Source: an uncultured Planctomycetaceae bacterium
Lineage (GTDB): Bacteria > Planctomycetota > Planctomycetia > Pirellulales > Pirellulaceae
DNA length: 16,411 bases
Direction: 5' to 3'
Assembly (NCBI GenBank): GCA_903927685.1
Contig: CAIYOB010000098.1
Location: forward strand, 1 to 16,411
The notes beneath the pieces are model-generated. The model was not told the origin of the DNA. It saw only the letters and a program-made list of their open reading frames with translations, and did not search any database. How positions within the stretch are numbered: position 1 is the stretch's first letter; each line of letters begins with the position of its first letter. Both the position numbers and the translations under genes were made by a program. Positions 14,253-16,411 of the stretch are shown piece after piece.

Positions 14253-15626
14253 CTATGGGGAACCCCTTCGATTCGGCACGGCATCGTTGTCTTTGGCCGA
14301 TTGGGTTTCCAGTTTGGCACGAAGTTGCCGGACCAAGTCCGGGTTCGTCGCAGCCAGATCGTTTTCTTCACCGAGGTCGACGGTGAGGTTGTAGAGTTCC
14401 ACCGTCGTGGCGGTCACGATGAGTTTCCAATGGTCGTCGCTGACGGCGGACGCTTGCCGGGGTCCTTTCCAGTACAGGACGCGGGCGCCTCGGTCCAGTT
14501 TGCCGTCGGCCAGCATGGGAAGAATGTCGTGACCGTCCCAGTTCAAACCCCCTTGCGGCTGACAACCGGCCAGTTGGCACAAGGTCGGCACCCAGTCCGT
14601 GACGCTCAGGGGGAGTTCGCAAACACCTGGCGGGAATCTGCCCGGCCAGCAAACCACGCCGGGAGTGCGAATGCCGCCCTCATAAACGTCGCCTTTCTTG
14701 CCGCGGAACGGCAGATTGTCACCGGGCAATTGCACCGCGAGATAGGATTCCAGGTCCCGTTTGACCTGCATCCGGTTTGGTTGGCCGGGCGCGCCGTTGT
14801 CACTCAGGAAAATCAACATCGTGTTGTCGCGCTGACCTAGCCGGTCCACTTCGGCCACCACCCTGCCCACCGCCTCGTCCAAGTGCGAAATCGCCGCCCA
14901 GTAAAGCTGGTGTGACAAATCCACGCCGGCGTTCCTGTAAAGTCCCATCCAGCGGTCCGATTCACTCAACGGAACATGCGGGGAGGTGAACGCCAGATAG
15001 AGAAAGAACGGTCGCTGGGAGTCTTTACCCAGCCACTCCACGGCTTCGCGGGCCAACAGGTCGGTGATGTGGCCGGATTCCTCGACCACCTTGGCATTTC
15101 GCCACAGTGCCGAGTTGCCCTCCCCCAGCCACCTGTGGCTCAGCGGAGTCATGCCGCCGACCCGGAGTCCATAGAAGTAGTCGAAGCCGAACTTCTCCGG
15201 CCCGGACTCAAGACTGGCGCCCAGATGCCATTTCCCGATCAGCGCGGTCCGGTAGCCGGCCGCCTGGAGGGCCGCACTGAGCGTGGGCGTGCCCGGTGGC
15301 ATGGCGACCGCCGTTGAGTCCGGTTCGCTCGGCAAGGCATTATTGCAGCCGAACCTGCTCCAGTAGCGCCCGGTCAGCAACGCCACGCGCGTGGGTGAAC
15401 AGACCGGCGCGACATAGTGGCGGTTCAGTTGGACGCCCGTCTGAGCCAGACGATCCAGGTGGGGTGTCTTGACCTGGGGGTTTTGCCAGCCCACATGGCC
15501 CCAACCCAGGTCGTCCGCCAAGATCAGGACGATATTAGGCCTCGGCGCAGCTGAGGCGTGGAGTACGGCGAGCGGCGTCAGTCGCAGTACGGTCAGGAAG
15601 GTGAGGATGTAGAGTGACGTTTTCAT
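14253..15626 (-). CDS. Secreted sulfatase (type I, arylsulfatase B-like)
   Basis: A 457-residue sulfatase with a signal peptide (1-26, ending HASA). Calcium ligands Asp38 and Asp39 lie in LILADDLGWGHVG; CSPTR (76-80) is the formylglycine motif, with Cys76 modified; IGKWHLG (130-136) supplies Lys132 and His134; LSDNGAPG is the later metal and substrate block. NRHYVAPVCSPTR and the layout of the first 140 residues recall arylsulfatase B/GalNAc-4-sulfatase-like members, a loose resemblance only. The ATG at 15626 is chosen because it starts the signal peptide (MKTSLYI); no strong ribosome binding site precedes it, and in-frame ATG 15644 and TTG 15659 have none better. It is the first gene of the two-sulfatase pair and only about 25-30 percent like its neighbour by eye, so this is not a recent duplication. 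Confidence 0.9.
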   Translation of the reverse strand: MKTSLYILTFLTVLRLTPLAVLHASAAPRPNIVLILADDLGWGHVGWQNPQVKTPHLDRLAQTGVQLNRHYVAPVCSPTRVALLTGRYWSRFGCNNALPSEPDSTAVAMPPGTPTLSAALQAAGYRTALIGKWHLGASLESGPEKFGFDYFYGLRVGGMTPLSHRWLGEGNSALWRNAKVVEESGHITDLLAREAVEWLGKDSQRPFFLYLAFTSPHVPLSESDRWMGLYRNAGVDLSHQLYWAAISHLDEAVGRVVAEVDRLGQRDNTMLIFLSDNGAPGQPNRMQVKRDLESYLAVQLPGDNLPFRGKKGDVYEGGIRTPGVVCWPGRFPPGVCELPLSVTDWVPTLCQLAGCQPQGGLNWDGHDILPMLADGKLDRGARVLYWKGPRQASAVSDDHWKLIVTATTVELYNLTVDLGEENDLAATNPDLVRQLRAKLETQSAKDNDAVPNRRGSP

Positions 15627-16229
15627 AGAACTACCGGATTCCATGGTCAAGCTGGTCAAAGATCACCTTGTCCGACTGGCGTTGATGCTGGCGGTGTTCC
15701 GGCAGCGGCCACAATCTGCCAGACGCCGAGTTTGCCCGGGCCTCTCCATGATGGCTGTTAGTCTCGGTCCGTGACTGCCCAAGGCCGCGTAGCCTATGAT
15801 CGAGCAGGTGGAACATGGTATCTACCGTATCCAAAACGATGAAGCCAATAAACCCTGGTTGGATTCTTGCCTGATGGCGACGTTCCCGGCGCCGTTTCCG
15901 TTGGGCGATCGCCATCGTCCTGGGGACGGGATCCCGTGGCATCTTCCAGGCAAGTCGCAACAACGGCGATCGCTGCGGCGTTGGCCGTCATGCGACTCTT
16001 GGCAACTTGACCTCGCGCGATTCTGCCCGGAAAATCTTGTCGCGCCCCATGTCCGTGCCGAACCTCCGCGCTACGATTTACGGGGCGCTGGAGCGCGACG
16101 CGGCTGCCGAACGGCCAGCCGACGGCGGTCGCCTTCCGCCCTGACCGACAGCAGACGCGGGAGCCGCGAGTTGCATCAGGAACACCGAGAGGTACGCCGG
16201 TCCCCGGCGTCGAGGAACTTCCAACCGAT
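15627..16229. other. Divergent intergenic region without a convincing gene
   Basis: This 603-bp stretch separates the divergent sulfatase and flavodoxin genes. Frames of 110-165 codons exist on both strands (about 15631-15963 minus, 15796-16293 plus) but give Arg/His/Pro-rich peptides with no family pattern, and one overlaps the flavodoxin start out of frame. I see no clear sigma-70 promoter. It should contain the control regions of both genes. Minor features are a short direct repeat at 15644-15659 and a GGCGATCGCC palindrome at 15904-15913. Confidence 0.5.
15644..15659. repeat. Short direct repeat upstream of the sulfatase pair
   Basis: TGGTCAA occurs twice, at 15644-15650 and 15653-15659, with a 9-bp period, immediately upstream of the sulfatase start at 15626. 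It could be part of a regulator site, but seven bases is short enough to be chance. Confidence 0.2.
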
Positions 16230-16411
16230 ATGTCCAAAATTCGCATTTTTTACGGCAGTTCGACGGGCAATACGGCCATCGTCGCCAAGATGATTCAGGC
16301 CGAGTTGGGCCACTTGGTGGAACGAGTCCAGAACATCGCCGCGGCCAAGCCCGAAGATCTGGCCAGCGCCGAAGCGCTGATCCTGGGCGTCTCGACGTGG
16401 GAATATGGCCA
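16230..16411 (+). CDS. Flavodoxin, 5' part only
   Basis: The first 60 codons of a flavodoxin, cut by the window end. The protein begins MSKIRIFYGSSTGNTA: a first beta strand followed by the FMN phosphate-binding loop SSTGNT (residues 10-15). Later, ALILGVSTWEYG (49-60) matches the strand and the Trp-containing FMN ring loop of flavodoxins. These proteins carry electrons in the cytoplasm with FMN, often in place of ferredoxin when iron is low. The ATG at 16230 fits the family N-terminus; the closest AGGA (16213-16216) is 13 bp upstream, a little far, so translation may be modest. It is divergent from the sulfatases and probably unrelated to the glycan locus. Confidence 0.88.
   Translation, partial: MSKIRIFYGSSTGNTAIVAKMIQAELGHLVERVQNIAAAKPEDLASAEALILGVSTWEYG

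Noticed and set aside
15904..15913. GGCGATCGCC palindrome, like the HIP1 element of cyanobacteria
   Set aside because: A single copy of a 10-bp palindrome in GC-rich DNA is not evidence of that repeat family.
15631..15963. Minus-strand frame of 110 codons upstream of the sulfatase
   Set aside because: Arg/His/Gln-rich with no family pattern, overlapping the sulfatase start out of frame.
15796..16293. Plus-strand frame of 165 codons near the flavodoxin gene
   Set aside because: It overlaps the clear flavodoxin start in another frame, and its second half is low-complexity Arg/Ser sequence.

Overview
The window looks like chromosomal DNA of a high-GC planctomycete, most likely a marine or freshwater Pirellulales-type organism. 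This is an inference from gene content: two secreted formylglycine sulfatases, a large secreted PDZ-toroid-HEAT protein, a sialate O-acetylesterase-type SGNH hydrolase, a XylR-type AraC regulator and GC-rich palindromic intergenic repeats. No rRNA, tRNA, CRISPR array, transposase or phage gene was seen.

Layout. Positions 1-587 hold no convincing gene, but carry a cluster of short perfect palindromes (114-328) and two further inverted repeats. Positions 588-11076 are seven minus-strand genes read from right to left: an HExxH metallopeptidase (10330-11076), a sodium:solute symporter with an oversized loop (8278-10251), a reduced GHMP-kinase-like protein (7474-8265), mannose-1-phosphate guanylyltransferase (6388-7464), the PDZ/toroid/HEAT protein (3844-6273), a putative (beta/alpha)-barrel glycosidase (2595-3773) and the SGNH acetylesterase (588-2531). 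Gaps of 9 to 114 bp suggest one operon; the symporter, kinase-like and guanylyltransferase genes are nearly touching.

A divergent plus-strand XylR/AraC-family regulator (11208-12365) shares a 131-bp intergenic region with this operon. That region contains a direct repeat with exactly 21-bp spacing, placed next to a weak -35 and a good -10 for the minus-strand operon and over a likely promoter of the regulator. This is the arrangement expected of an AraC-type activator that also controls itself.

Downstream of the regulator, and convergent with it, is a second minus-strand pair of secreted sulfatases (14253-15626, then 12719-14164), followed by a short relic of a second acetylesterase gene (12380-12661). 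A further 600 bp without a gene (15627-16229) separates the sulfatases from the 5' end of a flavodoxin gene (16230 to the window end).

How it may work together (inference): secreted sulfatases, an acetylesterase, a glycosidase and a peptidase would trim a sulfated, acetylated glycan or glycoprotein. The symporter would import a released sugar. The kinase-like protein and guanylyltransferase would turn it into a GDP-sugar, which is salvage rather than catabolism, since no sugar isomerase or aldolase is present. The sugar is unknown.
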